From the NCBI RefSeq assembly GCF_900156645.1, contig NZ_FTOC01000005.1:160103-224102 (forward strand): a DNA stretch of 64,000 nucleotides, read 5' to 3'. Below are positions 28,290-38,532 of the stretch, piece by piece. The position numbers were made by a program, and so were the translations under genes. Position 1 is the stretch's first letter; each line of letters starts with the position of its first letter. Below the pieces are notes generated by a model that was given only the letters and a program-made list of their open reading frames with translations, was not told the DNA's origin and made no database searches. The stretch comes from Salimicrobium flavidum (GTDB lineage: Bacteria > Bacillota > Bacilli > Bacillales > Halobacillaceae).

Positions 28290-28334
28290 TTTTAAATTAG
28301 AATAGTTAGAAAATTTTAGGGGAAGGGTGGAGAG

Positions 28335-29030
28335 ATGAATAAACGGATTAAGATGACCCCGCTGTTTCTTCTTCTTATATTATCGGCTTGTGATTTGCGT
28401 GTGCTTGACCCTGCAAGTGAAACGGGTCGTACGATAGGAAGTCTGATTGAGCTCAGTTTTCTCCTTATGATGATTGTCCTTATAACCGTCTTCATATTGT
28501 TTGCCGTTTTCATGCAGAAATACCGGGCCAAAGACTACACGTGCATACCCCCGGACAGGAAAGAGAATAAATGGTTCGAAGTTACGTGGACTGTCTTGCC
28601 TATACTGCTCCTTGTCGTATTAGCGATCCCCGCTGTTCAGGCGACTTATAGTCTTACCTATAAATCAGAAGCAGAAAAAGGTGATCTTGAAGAAGAGGGG
28701 ACGCATATCGAAGTCACAGCAGAACAGTATTCCTTCACTTTCACTTATCCAAATGGAAAAGAGTCGACCAATGACCTTGTTTTGCCGGTGGACCGGGAAG
28801 TGACGTTCACCCTTACTTCGGAGGACGTGGTGCACTCTTTCTGGATCCCGGAGCTTGCAGGAAAAATTGACGCCATCCCCGGAAAAGAAACTCACCTGCA
28901 GGTGACCCCGGACGAGGTAGGACAATATCAGGGCAAGTGCGCTGAATTCTGCGGGTCTTATCATGCGGAAATGCGATTTACGACCCGTGTTGTGGAAGAA
29001 GAGGAGTTTGAGCGATGGAGAGAAGAATAG
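28335..29030 (+). CDS. Haem-copper oxidase subunit II with CuA site
   Basis: 231 residues. A lipoprotein signal (lipobox LSAC) is followed by DLRVLDPAS, two membrane helices (about 35-60 and 82-102) and a cupredoxin domain. The CuA ligands are intact: His in VVHSFWIPE, then CAEFCGSYHAEM giving Cys, Cys, His and Met. QoxA-type quinol oxidase subunits lack these Cys, so this subunit should accept electrons from cytochrome c. Unlike caa3 subunit II it has no fused cytochrome c domain. First gene of a three-gene operon. Confidence 0.9.
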   Translation: MNKRIKMTPLFLLLILSACDLRVLDPASETGRTIGSLIELSFLLMMIVLITVFILFAVFMQKYRAKDYTCIPPDRKENKWFEVTWTVLPILLLVVLAIPAVQATYSLTYKSEAEKGDLEEEGTHIEVTAEQYSFTFTYPNGKESTNDLVLPVDREVTFTLTSEDVVHSFWIPELAGKIDAIPGKETHLQVTPDEVGQYQGKCAEFCGSYHAEMRFTTRVVEEEEFERWREE

Positions 29031-29046
29031 GAAGGGAGAGGTCGGA

Positions 29047-30960
29047 ATGGATGTGCCATTCATCGGACAAGTACCAACTGATGTCGTAATGACTTGGGTA
29101 TTGATGATAATAGTCGGGCCTGTATTCATCATAATTCTGACGAAGATGAGAAAATGGCCACTTATTTGGGAATACATGCGCACCACCCACCATCGTAAAA
29201 TCGGGACCATGTACATCCTTGCGTCCATCCTTTTTTTCTTCCGAGGGGGGATGGATGCGCTATTAATGCGTACCCAACTGGCTGTACCGGAGAATGAATT
29301 CTGGTTGTATCAAGGGGACAAGTATAATGAACTGTTCACTTTTCATGGGACCGTAATGATTTTTTTCGTTGCCATGCCGCTTTTGATTGGACTTATGAAT
29401 GTGGCGATACCTCTTCAAATCGGGGCGAATGATCTGGCGTTTCCTTACATGAATGCTGTGAGTTTCTGGTTATTTTTCGCTGGAGCGATGGTTTTCAATA
29501 TGTCGTTCTTCTTTAATGCAGCTCCGAACGTGGGGTGGACAGCTTACGCTCCGTTATCGACGGAGGCCCATACGACTGATATAAATAACAATTACTACAT
29601 ATTCGGCCTTCAAGTATCCGGACTTGGTACAATCCTCACTGCCATCAATATGATCGTCACCATTATCCGTCTCCGGGCTCCGGGGATGAGATTGACGCGG
29701 ATGCCGCTTTTTCCCTGGTCGACCCTCGTCACTTCGATACTTATTCTCGCGGCCTTTCCGGTACTTACGATTGCATTGACACTACTTATGTTCGACCGCT
29801 TTTACGGTACTCATTTTTTCACGACAGAGATGGGGGACCCCGTTTACTGGCAGCATTTGTTCTGGATCTTTGGTCACCCGGAAGTATACATCCTCATTTT
29901 ACCGGCGTTCGGGATTTTTTCAGACGTCATTTCTCACTTCTCCAAGCAGAGGGTGTATGGCTACAGATCGATGGTGATAGCTCTCATTCTGATTGCTCTG
30001 CTCGGGTTTATGGTGTGGGCACACCACATGTTCACCGTCGGGCTGGGTGCATTCGCGAATACTTTCTTTGCGATCACTACGATGATGATAGCTGTACCTA
30101 CAGGTATCAAAGTGTTCAATTGGCTGTTTACGATCCGGCATGGGTCCTTCCGCGTTACGACACCGATGCTTTTTGCTCTCGGGTTCATTCCGACCTTCGT
30201 GATGGGGGGAGTGACGGGAGTGATGCTCGCAGTGGCAGCGGCAGATTATCAATACCATGATTCCTATTTCGTAGTGGCTCACTTCCACTACACGATGGTT
30301 GGAGGTACGATTCTCGGAGCTTTTGCAGGGATTTATTACTGGTTTCCGAAAATGACCGGTAAAATCCTTGATGACAGACTCGGGAAATGGCATTTCTGGT
30401 TGTTTGTGATAGGCTTTCATCTGACGTTTCTGCCTCAGCATTTCGCGGGATTGCAAGGGATGCCGCGACGTGTGTTCACCTATCTTCCTGAAGACGGAGT
30501 AGCAGTCTATAATCTTATCAGTACGGTCGGGGCGTTCCTGATGGGAATCAGTATGCTGTTTCTTTTACTTAACCTGTATAAAACGGCGAAGACGAAGGAG
30601 ACCGCCTCCGCAGACGCCTGGTACGGGGAAGGGAGGACGCTTGAGTGGACGGTTGCATCTCCGGCCCCGGAGCATCCGTTTGAAAAAGTACCTTATGTCA
30701 AAAGTGTCGATCATTACTGGTTTCATAAGCAGGGGACATTGGAAATGCTGACAGCGGACAATCCGAGACCCTCACCGGTTTCCGTGAAGACAATCCAGCC
30801 TTTTTTACTGGGAGGAGTCCTCAGTGCGATGAGTATCGCGTTCATCTATCACTGGCTCTGGCTTGAAATCGTGTTTGGGCTAGCGACACTGGCGTTTTTC
30901 CTGATCCGGACAGTTATAGATGAAAGAGAGAGTGTATACAGAAAGGAGGGAGAAACATGA
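29047..30960 (+). CDS. Haem-copper oxidase subunit I (QoxB/CtaD-like)
   Basis: About 637 residues, with at least 12 and probably 14-15 membrane helices. Key parts: FTFHGTVMIFF (haem a His), WIFGHPEVYILILPAFG (CuB His and cross-linked Tyr), WAHHMFTVG (two CuB His), and HDSYFVVAHFHY (haem a3/a His). The length and FRGGMDALLMRTQLA resemble QoxB more than CtaD. ATG 29047 chosen, with AGGGAGAGG upstream and 16 bases after subunit II. It forms the proton-pumping catalytic core. Confidence 0.93.
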   Translation: MDVPFIGQVPTDVVMTWVLMIIVGPVFIIILTKMRKWPLIWEYMRTTHHRKIGTMYILASILFFFRGGMDALLMRTQLAVPENEFWLYQGDKYNELFTFHGTVMIFFVAMPLLIGLMNVAIPLQIGANDLAFPYMNAVSFWLFFAGAMVFNMSFFFNAAPNVGWTAYAPLSTEAHTTDINNNYYIFGLQVSGLGTILTAINMIVTIIRLRAPGMRLTRMPLFPWSTLVTSILILAAFPVLTIALTLLMFDRFYGTHFFTTEMGDPVYWQHLFWIFGHPEVYILILPAFGIFSDVISHFSKQRVYGYRSMVIALILIALLGFMVWAHHMFTVGLGAFANTFFAITTMMIAVPTGIKVFNWLFTIRHGSFRVTTPMLFALGFIPTFVMGGVTGVMLAVAAADYQYHDSYFVVAHFHYTMVGGTILGAFAGIYYWFPKMTGKILDDRLGKWHFWLFVIGFHLTFLPQHFAGLQGMPRRVFTYLPEDGVAVYNLISTVGAFLMGISMLFLLLNLYKTAKTKETASADAWYGEGRTLEWTVASPAPEHPFEKVPYVKSVDHYWFHKQGTLEMLTADNPRPSPVSVKTIQPFLLGGVLSAMSIAFIYHWLWLEIVFGLATLAFFLIRTVIDERESVYRKEGET

Positions 30961-31532
30961 CTACCGTGACTCAGGAGTTGTTCAAGGATAAACGTATGGG
31001 CTTTTTCCTCTATCTTGGAGTAGAAGCGGTCATGTTCCTCACTCTTTTTGCAACGCATCTCGTTTATACACCTCCGGAGAGTGGCGCGCATCCGGAAGAA
31101 GTTTTCAAAGCACAGGAAGTGATCAAGGCCTCAGCTGCCCTTCTTCCATCAAGTCTCACTCTGCTGCTCGCAGAAAGAGGGCTCGTAAATAGAAATAGAG
31201 CGTTGGTATGGACGGGGCTAATACTTACGTTTTTGCTAGGGGCTCTGTTCCTGGCCTTTGAGCTCAACGAATTTTACAGGTACGCGGCCGTCGACGGGTA
31301 TGTGATATCGATGAACAACTTTCTGGCCTCTTTCTACGTCCTTGTCGGATTGCATGCGGCACACGTAGCTTTCGGTCTGGTATGGATGGTTATTTTGATG
31401 GTGCGTTTCTCCGTTTCCAACCTGCGTGATTATTTCATTGAGAAACATAGGATTTTCAATTACTACTGGCACTTTATAGATATCATTTGGGTGCTTATCA
31501 TACTCATCGTCTACCTGCCTTATATAATTTGA
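30957..31532 (+). CDS. Haem-copper oxidase subunit III
   Basis: 191 residues with five membrane helices; GFFLYLGVEAVMFLTLFATH and FNYYWHFIDIIWVLI are typical of the CtaE/QoxC family. It overlaps the subunit I stop by 4 bases (ATGA). No subunit IV gene follows, whereas B. subtilis qox and cta operons have one. Confidence 0.92.
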   Translation: MTTVTQELFKDKRMGFFLYLGVEAVMFLTLFATHLVYTPPESGAHPEEVFKAQEVIKASAALLPSSLTLLLAERGLVNRNRALVWTGLILTFLLGALFLAFELNEFYRYAAVDGYVISMNNFLASFYVLVGLHAAHVAFGLVWMVILMVRFSVSNLRDYFIEKHRIFNYYWHFIDIIWVLIILIVYLPYII

Positions 31533-31564
31533 GAAAGAAGGTCCACTTCAGTGATCGGGAGGAT

Positions 31565-31612
31565 GAAAAAAACACATGGACCGGGAATGTTTATTCCTGC
31601 TCCATGTGTTAT
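31565..31612. terminator. Terminator between oxidase operon and YjzC-like gene
   Basis: AACACATGGA / TCCATGTGTT stem; the run of A on its left makes it a good terminator for the minus strand, and it may also stop the oxidase transcript. Confidence 0.7.
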
Positions 31613-31641
31613 ATTCAAAAGGTTTTCATTGAGATGACAGG

Positions 31642-31821
31642 TCAAGTTTTTACCCAGTAGGCCTCTTCCTTGTCACCGGGAGCCGGTGGGAAAGTTTCGC
31701 CCTCTGCCATTTCGACCATTGCATGATCTTCACTTAAATAGCCACTGACCAGCCCGTTGATCTTATAAGTTCCGGGTATAGGGGCACTCTCTCCTGTTTT
31801 ATAGCGTGTTTCGTTACTCAT
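31642..31821 (-). CDS. YjzC-like small protein
   Basis: 59 residues: MSNETRYKTGESAPIPGTYK, then ...GETFPPAPGDKEEAYWVKT. The pattern RYKxGExAPxxGxY followed by a late GExFPP and WV is that of the short YjzC-like proteins of Bacillaceae, of unknown function. Ribosome site AAGGAGG lies 9 bases before the ATG; a terminator follows. Soluble and acidic. Confidence 0.75.
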   Translation of the reverse strand: MSNETRYKTGESAPIPGTYKINGLVSGYLSEDHAMVEMAEGETFPPAPGDKEEAYWVKT

Positions 31822-32003
31822 CTATTATTTCCTCCTTCATCACTATTTTCTTTTTACATTCCATGGAAAGAAGGAGTTCAAACGAAAAAAAGAAAAATGT
31901 AACTTAATTGTAATATAATAGAAGTAGTTGTTCCGAATCTTGACAGGAAGAAAGGTGCATCACTTCAATGAAAGGAAACCCCCGTCCTTAAGGGAGGAGG
32001 GAG

Positions 32004-32852
32004 TCAATCAGTGATAGGTTCTGTTCGGGGAGGCCCAAGTGATTTCTCCAGTGCCTGAAGAAGACTGCTGTTTGTTTCGATTTTTTTCATATTGATACCG
32101 AGTTGAACCATCGTCTGTGCAATGTCAGGACGTAACCCGGAAAGTATTGCGTGCACACCGGATACTTCCAGAGCGTTGATGACTTTGAAGAGCTGATCGG
32201 CTACCATTGTGTCGATGACGTTCACTCCCTGAAGGTCCATGATGACGGTATCCAGCTCATATTCGGCTGATTGATGTAATGCGTTGGTCATGATGGTTTG
32301 AGCGCGTTTTGTATCGATATCCCCGATGATCGGAATGACACCGGTCTCCTTTGTTACACGGACAAGAGGTACCGACAATTCTTCGACCGCATAATGAGCA
32401 TTTTTTAGTGTTCGCTCGTGCTCAGCGACATACATACGACTAATGATGTAGCCTGCTTCATCTACAATCACATTAAAATAATTCAACATTTCATAAAATT
32501 CATCAATGGTAAGCTGTTGCTGTTTTGCTTCCTCTTTGAGAACGTTGCCGATCGCTGCCCGGTAATAGTCGATTTCCTGCAAGGCAGTATCAAGAGGTAG
32601 GCTGAGTTCCACAAGTTTGTCTGCATATTCGTCAGCCCATGCCTGGAGAAGCTGCTTAGGCTGTTTCGACCCATCGGTGAGACTTTGGGAAAATACTTCA
32701 AGTAAATGAAAGCGCCACGGCATCAATTCACCAGTCAAATGACTGTTGGCCTGAATCGCTCCATCGGGCAGCGATCTTTTGGCGAAATCTTCTTTGTTTG
32801 TAAGAATCTTTTCCTGAGCATTTTCCAGCCAGGATTGTTGTGAAATGTCCAT
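32004..32852 (-). CDS. RsbR-type stressosome protein
   Basis: 282 residues. An N-terminal globin-like sensory region (about 1-150) is followed by a C-terminal STAS domain (about 160-275) with IPIIGDIDTKRAQTIM and VIMDLQGVNVIDTMVADQ, whose Thr positions match the phosphorylated Thr of RsbR proteins. RsbR paralogues build the stressosome that releases RsbT and activates sigma-B. ATG 32852 is chosen (TTTAGGAGC upstream); longer frames upstream lack a ribosome site. It is not next to the sigB operon. Several genes in this window have sigma-B-like promoters. Confidence 0.88.
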   Translation of the reverse strand: MDISQQSWLENAQEKILTNKEDFAKRSLPDGAIQANSHLTGELMPWRFHLLEVFSQSLTDGSKQPKQLLQAWADEYADKLVELSLPLDTALQEIDYYRAAIGNVLKEEAKQQQLTIDEFYEMLNYFNVIVDEAGYIISRMYVAEHERTLKNAHYAVEELSVPLVRVTKETGVIPIIGDIDTKRAQTIMTNALHQSAEYELDTVIMDLQGVNVIDTMVADQLFKVINALEVSGVHAILSGLRPDIAQTMVQLGINMKKIETNSSLLQALEKSLGPPRTEPITD

Positions 32853-32949
32853 TGAATCTGCTCCTAAAGGTAAATGTTGTGTGTTAATCCTGTTCGTTAT
32901 TGTACACGAACGGGAGAGGAATTTCCAGTTTTCTGTATAAAATCTTATT

Positions 32950-32971
32950 TCTCCACAATTTCTGCACATTT
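32950..32971 (+). promoter_or_regulatory. Copper-island direct-repeat operator, site 1 (before csp)
   Basis: Two tandem 11-bp half-sites, TCTCCACAATT and TCTGCACATTT. See the other four sites; consensus about TCTGCAcAAtT. The 11-bp period is usual for OmpR-family regulators. Confidence 0.6.
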
Positions 32972-33056
32972 GAAGGTCAAAACAATTGTGTAAGACTTTC
33001 CTGTTTTCTTGAGAAGGTCTGTATTTTTCAAAAAATCTTTGAAGGAGGAGTAATGT

Positions 33057-33383
33057 ATGGCTCATCAACAGTATCAGGAAGCATTGAACGTACTTCACGA
33101 ATGTATGGAGAGTTGCAACCATTGTTTTGACTCCTGTCTGAAAGAAGATGATGTACAAATGATGACGAAGTGTATCCGCTTAGACCGCGAATGTGCAGAT
33201 ATTTGCGGATATCTCGAAGCGGCGATCACCCGGAACTCTCCTTATGTTTCCGAGCTTGCTTCCGTATGTGCAAAAATTTGTGACGACTGTGCGGAAGAAT
33301 GTGCAAAACATGATCACGATCATTGCCAGGAATGTGCAAAGGCATGTCGCGAATGTGCCGAAGCGTGCCGGAAAATTTCATAA
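33057..33383 (+). CDS. Copper storage protein, Csp3-like four-helix bundle
   Basis: 108 residues with 16 Cys, many spaced CxxC or CxxxC along four helices, and no signal peptide. Length and pattern match the cytosolic Csp3 (DUF326) family, including B. subtilis YhjQ, which packs many Cu(I) ions inside the bundle. An HDHDHC stretch precedes the last helix. It is the first gene of the copper island, with operator site 1 about 90 bases upstream and its own terminator. Confidence 0.92.
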   Translation: MAHQQYQEALNVLHECMESCNHCFDSCLKEDDVQMMTKCIRLDRECADICGYLEAAITRNSPYVSELASVCAKICDDCAEECAKHDHDHCQECAKACRECAEACRKIS

Positions 33384-33390
33384 CTTCCTA

Positions 33391-33421
33391 AAAAAAGATC
33401 GGCATAGCGCCGGTCTTTTTT
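33391..33421 (+). terminator. csp terminator
   Basis: AAAAAGATCGGC / GCCGGTCTTTTT stem, five-base loop, T run. Confidence 0.9.
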
Positions 33422-33529
33422 GATAAATCCGCTTATATCACTAACTTTGCTCTATTAAAGTTGAATTTCTCCTACTGCCGGAAGACCTGACTGATTCTTG
33501 TTTTTCATCGTCATAATATCTACATCAGA

Positions 33530-33551
33530 TATTCATAAATTCTGCACAAAA
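33530..33551 (+). promoter_or_regulatory. Copper-island direct-repeat operator, site 2 (before SHOCT-MCO-copB)
   Basis: Tandem TATTCATAAAT and TCTGCACAAAA, about 80 bases before the SHOCT gene. Confidence 0.6.
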
Positions 33552-33630
33552 AGAGGTGATACTAAGAGTGTAGAAAAAATTTTATTCAACAATAAACCAT
33601 ACCCGGTAAGGGTAGAAAGGAAGATGCAAC

Positions 33631-33897
33631 ATGGGTGGAATGATGAATGGTTACGGTATGGGCAATGGATTTTTCGGAAACTTCCTGGTATTCGGATTGA
33701 TTTTCCTGCTGCTGATTATTGCGATTGTCGCAATCGTCGTCTGGATGGTGAAACCGGGAAGCGGAAGCAGAGATACACAGCCTACAGGAGATGAGCGGGG
33801 GAACGAATCGGCAGATGATATATTGAGAAAGCGACTGGCCCGGGGAGAAATCTCTGAAGAGGAGTACGATCGTCTGAGCAGGAAAATGAAGGAATAG
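33631..33897 (+). CDS. Small membrane protein with SHOCT domain
   Basis: 88 residues. A Gly/Met-rich N-terminus (MGGMMNGYGMGNG) could bind copper. One membrane helix (about 18-42) and a C-terminal SHOCT motif (about 64-86; ILRKRLARGEISEEEYDRL) follow. Small SHOCT proteins are common next to copper genes; their role is not settled. It is the first gene of an operon with the multicopper oxidase and copB, 17 bases ahead of the oxidase ATG. Confidence 0.85.
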   Translation: MGGMMNGYGMGNGFFGNFLVFGLIFLLLIIAIVAIVVWMVKPGSGSRDTQPTGDERGNESADDILRKRLARGEISEEEYDRLSRKMKE

Positions 33898-33914
33898 CAG
33901 TGGAGGCGAAAGAT

Positions 33915-35408
33915 ATGAAGCGATATGTAACGGGATCTATTATGATTATCATCCTGCTCGGAATCGGAGGTTGGGTGTTTTTACAGACGCCGTGGATGCA
34001 GGAAACCAGTAGCGGAACTATCTCCTCAGATGACCAGGGGAAAAGCATTTTGGAACTTCCTGTCGCTGAGGCAGGAGATCGTCCTGTGAAGGAATTTGAG
34101 CTTACAGCTGAAGAAACGGAATGGACAATAGAAGGCGAAGAGTCCGTAAATGCCTGGACCTATAACGGAACCGTACCCGGAGAATCATTGCGAGTACAAA
34201 AGGGAGATTTTGTGCGCGTGGAGCTGAAGAATGAACTGGATGTGCCTGTAACGATTCACTGGCACGGCGTAGTCCTTGAAAATAGAATGGACGGGGTGCC
34301 GGGAGTAACCCAGGATGCCGTGGAGCCCGGGGAGTCTTTCACTTATGAATTTGTGGCGGATGATCCCGGCACGTATTGGTACCACTCGCATCAGCACAGT
34401 TCTTATCAGGTCGATAAAGGATTGTACGGTCCTCTCGTCATTGAAGGTGATGGTCCTTCCGTGGATAAAGATAAGACGTTCATACTCGATGAATGGGCGG
34501 TGAACCAGGATAGGGAGCAATGGACGAATATGACCGGTATGATGATGGGATCAATGAACGGAGATGGGGAAGCGGATACGAAGCAGATGTATGACACATT
34601 TACGGTGAATGGGAAAGCAGGAGAAGCGATTCCTCCTCTTGAAATGGAAGAAGGAGAAACGGGAAGACTGCGTTTTGTGAATGCCGGGTATCAACAGCAT
34701 CGACTCGTCTTTCCACAGGGGTCCATGGAAATGCTGGCCACAGACGCAGAGAAAGTTGAAGGGACCGATGGGGGAAATGTATTGGAAATAGCCCCTGGAG
34801 AAAGAATAGATGTGTTATTTAAGAAAGGGAAGGGAACAGAGGTGATAGCACATTCCTCTTCTGTGGAAAACGCCTCGGATATGCAAATCCCGGTCGTTTC
34901 CTCTGAAGGGGAGGCCCATCCTTTGCCGGAAAAGGACTCACAGGGCTCTGCAGTAAGCGGAACCTCTTATGAAAGTAGTGAACTTCTGTTTGAAGAGCTT
35001 CCGAAAGCCGATGTCTCTTATGATATGGATTTAAGTATGGGGATGAATATGGGGGAAGGGATGACGTGGCAAATCAACGAAAAATCCTTTCCTGACACAC
35101 CTCCGATCGAAGTGGAGGAAGGAGATATCGTCAAAGTGGACATAACAAATGAAGGTCGATTCAATCATCCGATGCATCTTCATGGGCACAGGTTCCAGGT
35201 GCAATCCGAAGATGGAGGAGCAGTGGTGAAGGATCTGATCAATGTCAAACCGGGTGAATCCTATACGATATACTTTGAGGCGGATAACCGGGGGGAATGG
35301 CTATTCCACTGTCATGATAATAATCACGCGGACCGAGGTATGGTAACTATAGTCGATTATGAAGGCGTATACTCGCCTTTTGAATTGAATGATATCAATA
35401 ATCCTTAG
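33915..35408 (+). CDS. Membrane-anchored multicopper oxidase
   Basis: 497 residues. An N-terminal membrane anchor or signal (about 5-24) is followed by three cupredoxin domains. All four copper motifs are present: [24 protein letters not shown], and [13 protein letters not shown] with the type 1 Cys and Met ligand. A Met-rich stretch ([14 protein letters not shown]) may bind Cu(I), as in cuprous oxidases. It probably oxidises Cu(I) to the less toxic Cu(II) outside the membrane. ATG 33915 chosen, 8 bases after GGAGG. Confidence 0.92.
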   Translation: MKRYVTGSIMIIILLGIGGWVFLQTPWMQETSSGTISSDDQGKSILELPVAEAGDRPVKEFELTAEETEWTIEGEESVNAWTYNGTVPGESLRVQKGDFVRVELKNELDVPVTIHWHGVVLENRMDGVPGVTQDAVEPGESFTYEFVADDPGTYWYHSHQHSSYQVDKGLYGPLVIEGDGPSVDKDKTFILDEWAVNQDREQWTNMTGMMMGSMNGDGEADTKQMYDTFTVNGKAGEAIPPLEMEEGETGRLRFVNAGYQQHRLVFPQGSMEMLATDAEKVEGTDGGNVLEIAPGERIDVLFKKGKGTEVIAHSSSVENASDMQIPVVSSEGEAHPLPEKDSQGSAVSGTSYESSELLFEELPKADVSYDMDLSMGMNMGEGMTWQINEKSFPDTPPIEVEEGDIVKVDITNEGRFNHPMHLHGHRFQVQSEDGGAVVKDLINVKPGESYTIYFEADNRGEWLFHCHDNNHADRGMVTIVDYEGVYSPFELNDINNP

Positions 35409-35424
35409 AGAGGAGGAAAATGAA

Positions 35425-37461
35425 ATGGCACATGAAGAACACGAACATGAGGAGACTCATGAAAATCATGATCATGGTCACCATGAACACGACCATGGAA
35501 ATCACGATCACAGCGGTCACGACCATGGAGCGATGGTGGACGATTTTAAACGAAGGTTCTATATCTCCCTGGTCGTAACGTTACCTATCCTCCTGTTATC
35601 CCCGATGATCCAGAATCTGCTCGGGTTCAGCATAACGTTCCCGTTTGATCAATATGTTCTGTTCGGACTGGCTACCTTTATTTTCTTCTACGGCGGCTGG
35701 CCGTTTCTCACAGGGGCTGTCGATGAAGCGAAAAATAAAAATCCGGGAATGATGATGCTTATAGCTTTGGCGATCACCGTCGCTTACGTTTACAGTTCCC
35801 TCGTGGTGTTCGGCTGGGCCGGACGTAACTTTTTCTGGGAGCTTGCGACACTGATCGATATTATGCTTCTTGGACACTGGATTGAAATGAGATCGGTGAT
35901 GGGAGCCTCGAACGCTCTTCAGGAACTGGTGAAACTGATGCCTGATACTGCCCACCGCATGAAAAAGGATGGGTCTACAGAAGAAGTGAAGGTCGATGTT
36001 TTGGAAACGGGAGATACAGTACTCGTGAAACCGGGAGAAAAAATACCGGTGGACGGAACGATTACGGAAGGGAAATCTTCGATTGATGAATCGATGCTGA
36101 CGGGGGAATCCGTCCCCGTGGAGAAAGAGCCCGAAGAAGAAGTGATCGGAGGATCCATAAACAAGGAAGGTAGTTTGACGATCGAAGTGAAAAAACTCGG
36201 GAAGGAGTCGTATCTTTCCCAGGTGATTACTCTCGTCGAGGAAGCGCAGAATTCAAAATCACGGGCTCAGGATTTTGCGAACCGTGCAGCTAAATGGTTA
36301 TTTTATCTGGCGCTTGCCTCCGGCATCATAACGTTCACCATTTGGCTTGCCCTCGGGCATCCGGTCGATATGGCTGTGGAGCGTATGGTGACCGTCATGG
36401 TCATTACCTGTCCTCACGCACTCGGACTTGCAGCACCACTTGTGGTGGCTGTTTCCACTTCTTTATCTGCAAAGCAGGGACTTCTCATACGGAACCGTAC
36501 GCAGTTCGAGAATGCCCGTAATGTGGACGCTGTCATTTTCGACAAGACGGGTACACTGACTAAGGGGGAGTTCGGCGTGACGGATATCGTCGTCAATCAG
36601 GGAGAAGAGAAAGATGTAATCTACTGGGCGGCGAGTCTCGAACAGAAATCGGAACACCCACTTGCACGCGGGATTCTTGATAAGGCAGAGGAACGGGAGG
36701 TGAAGCTTGGAAACGCTGAAGATTTCGAAGCGGTAACCGGACGTGGACTGCGCGGAACGGTAGACGGAAAAGAAGTGCTCGTGATGAGTCCGGGTTACAT
36801 GAAGGAACAAGGCATTGATTATGATACGGACGCTTTCGGACGCATGTCGGAAGAAGGGAAAACGGTCGTATTCGTACTAGTTGAGAACGAATTCCTCGGC
36901 ATGATCGCTCTTGCCGACATGGTGAGGGAGTCCGCAAAAGAAGCGATTGCCGAACTGAAAGAACGAGGCATCCGTTCGATCATGCTGACCGGTGATAATA
37001 GGAAAGTCGCGGACTGGGTCGCGGGTCAGATCGGTATCGATGAAGTGTATGCAGAAGTGATGCCGGATCATAAAGCGGACCAGGTGAAAAAAATCCAGAA
37101 TGAAGGACTGAAAGTGGCGATGACCGGAGACGGCATCAACGACGCCCCGGCTCTTGCGACGGCTGATGTTGGCATCGCTGTAGGAAGCGGAACGGACGTA
37201 GCTGTGGAAACGGCTGATATCGTCCTCGTGAAAAGCGATCCGCAAGATATTGTTGCTGTCGTGACGTTATCGAAAAATACGTATAAAAAGATGGTTCAGA
37301 ACCTGTGGTGGGCAGCAGGTTATAATATCGTTGCAATTCCGCTTGCTGCCGGAGTACTAGCTCCGATCGGGATTCTGCTCAGCCCGGCAGTCGGAGCTGT
37401 GTTGATGAGTCTCAGCACGGTTGTAGTAGCGATTAACGCCAAACTACTGAAAACGGCATGA
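35425..37461 (+). CDS. copB: Copper-exporting P1B-type ATPase with CPH motif
   Basis: 678 residues. A His-rich N-terminal tail (about 1-45, many HDH/HEH) takes the place of CxxC metal-binding domains. Eight membrane helices are expected, with the transport motif [12 protein letters not shown], whose CPH defines the CopB (P1B-3) group rather than CPC CopA. Also seen: TGES actuator loop, DKTGTLT phosphorylation site, SEHPLARG nucleotide-binding motif and [10 protein letters not shown] hinge. It exports copper, possibly also silver. ATG 35425 preferred (AGAGGAGG). Confidence 0.93.
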   Translation: MAHEEHEHEETHENHDHGHHEHDHGNHDHSGHDHGAMVDDFKRRFYISLVVTLPILLLSPMIQNLLGFSITFPFDQYVLFGLATFIFFYGGWPFLTGAVDEAKNKNPGMMMLIALAITVAYVYSSLVVFGWAGRNFFWELATLIDIMLLGHWIEMRSVMGASNALQELVKLMPDTAHRMKKDGSTEEVKVDVLETGDTVLVKPGEKIPVDGTITEGKSSIDESMLTGESVPVEKEPEEEVIGGSINKEGSLTIEVKKLGKESYLSQVITLVEEAQNSKSRAQDFANRAAKWLFYLALASGIITFTIWLALGHPVDMAVERMVTVMVITCPHALGLAAPLVVAVSTSLSAKQGLLIRNRTQFENARNVDAVIFDKTGTLTKGEFGVTDIVVNQGEEKDVIYWAASLEQKSEHPLARGILDKAEEREVKLGNAEDFEAVTGRGLRGTVDGKEVLVMSPGYMKEQGIDYDTDAFGRMSEEGKTVVFVLVENEFLGMIALADMVRESAKEAIAELKERGIRSIMLTGDNRKVADWVAGQIGIDEVYAEVMPDHKADQVKKIQNEGLKVAMTGDGINDAPALATADVGIAVGSGTDVAVETADIVLVKSDPQDIVAVVTLSKNTYKKMVQNLWWAAGYNIVAIPLAAGVLAPIGILLSPAVGAVLMSLSTVVVAINAKLLKTA

Positions 37462-37464
37462 GAA

Positions 37465-37494
37465 AGAGAGGGGGGGTCTCCTCTCTTCTTTTGT
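37465..37494 (+). terminator. Terminator after copB
   Basis: AAGAGAGG / CCTCTCTT stem followed by a T-rich tract. Confidence 0.75.
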
Positions 37495-37583
37495 TTACTC
37501 ATCCTTAAAAGGTATTGTCTGCTTCAGTACCAGAGAACCGGATATAGAAAAGCATTTTTCACAAGTCAGACGCCCCGATTGTA

Positions 37584-37605
37584 GATACATAAAATCTGTA
37601 TAATT
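37584..37605 (+). promoter_or_regulatory. Copper-island direct-repeat operator, site 3
   Basis: Tandem GATACATAAAA and TCTGTATAATT, about 40 bases before the CcdA-like gene. It is the weakest match of the five, and may also just be AT-rich promoter sequence. Confidence 0.4.
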
Positions 37606-37642
37606 TTTTATTATACTGACAGATAGAGATAGGGGGAGCGGA

Positions 37643-38377
37643 ATGTATCAGTTATTCAATGAAATCAGCAGTTTTTTCAGCCAGCCATTTATGGAATTAG
37701 CCACACAGCAGGAGGGCATCCCGCTACTTGGAGCTTTCTTTCTCGGTCTTGTCGGAGCCGTTGCCCCGTGTCAGATGACAGGAAATGTAGGAGCCATGAC
37801 GATTTATGGAAACAAGACGTTCAAGGATAAAGTTCCGTGGGGACATGTCACTTATTTCATGCTCGGAAAAGTGCTAGTTTTTTCTGTGCTCGGGCTGGTG
37901 GTATGGCTGTTTGGAAAAGAAGTCCAAGGTACCCTCTCTTCCTGGTTTCCTTATCTCCGGAAAGCTATCGGTCCGATGCTGATCGGGATCGGTCTGTTCA
38001 TGATCGGTCTTTTTTCCATGAGATGGACGTTTTCGCTCGGAAACAAATGGCTTCCATCCATCAGAGATAGCAGGACAGGGAGTTTTCTTCTCGGGGTCAG
38101 TATTACGCTGGCTTTCTGTCCTACGATGTTCGTTCTCTTCTTTATGACTTTGATGCCTATGGTGCTGACAACCTCTTACGGGGCAGCTTTACCTTCGATT
38201 TTTGCGATAGGTACTTCTGTGCCTCTCCTGTTCTTCCTGTTTCTTTTCACCTGGTTCGGCATCGACAGGAAATCGATTATGAAGAAAGGGCGGAAAATAG
38301 GGGGCCGAATCCAGAAAATAGCGGGAGTACTTCTTTTGCTGATCGGAATTATGGATACGGTTACGTATTGGTTTTAA
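37643..38377 (+). CDS. CcdA/DsbD-like membrane protein
   Basis: 244 residues with six or seven membrane helices. Helix 1 carries GAVAPCQMTGN and a middle helix TLAFCPTMFVLFF; paired Cys in these positions are the redox pair of CcdA/DsbD-type thiol-disulfide conduits, although such proteins are also labelled 'sulfite exporter TauE/SafE'. It may move electrons across the membrane to cuproproteins or take part in metal handling. Its own promoter region carries a direct-repeat site. Confidence 0.75.
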   Translation: MYQLFNEISSFFSQPFMELATQQEGIPLLGAFFLGLVGAVAPCQMTGNVGAMTIYGNKTFKDKVPWGHVTYFMLGKVLVFSVLGLVVWLFGKEVQGTLSSWFPYLRKAIGPMLIGIGLFMIGLFSMRWTFSLGNKWLPSIRDSRTGSFLLGVSITLAFCPTMFVLFFMTLMPMVLTTSYGAALPSIFAIGTSVPLLFFLFLFTWFGIDRKSIMKKGRKIGGRIQKIAGVLLLLIGIMDTVTYWF

Positions 38378-38469
38378 GGCAGTTGATGAACGGACCAGGT
38401 AAAGTCGAATGATTTTTCAGGAATATCACATAGACTTGTGGTACAATCGTTCACAAATCAGACAGAGAA

Positions 38470-38491
38470 ACTGCACAAATTCTCGATAATT
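38470..38491 (+). promoter_or_regulatory. Copper-island direct-repeat operator, site 4
   Basis: Tandem ACTGCACAAAT and TCTCGATAATT, about 40 bases before the lipoprotein gene. Confidence 0.55.
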
Positions 38492-38532
38492 TCCTGTCAC
38501 GTTGAGGGGAGATGAAATGAGGAGGAATATTC

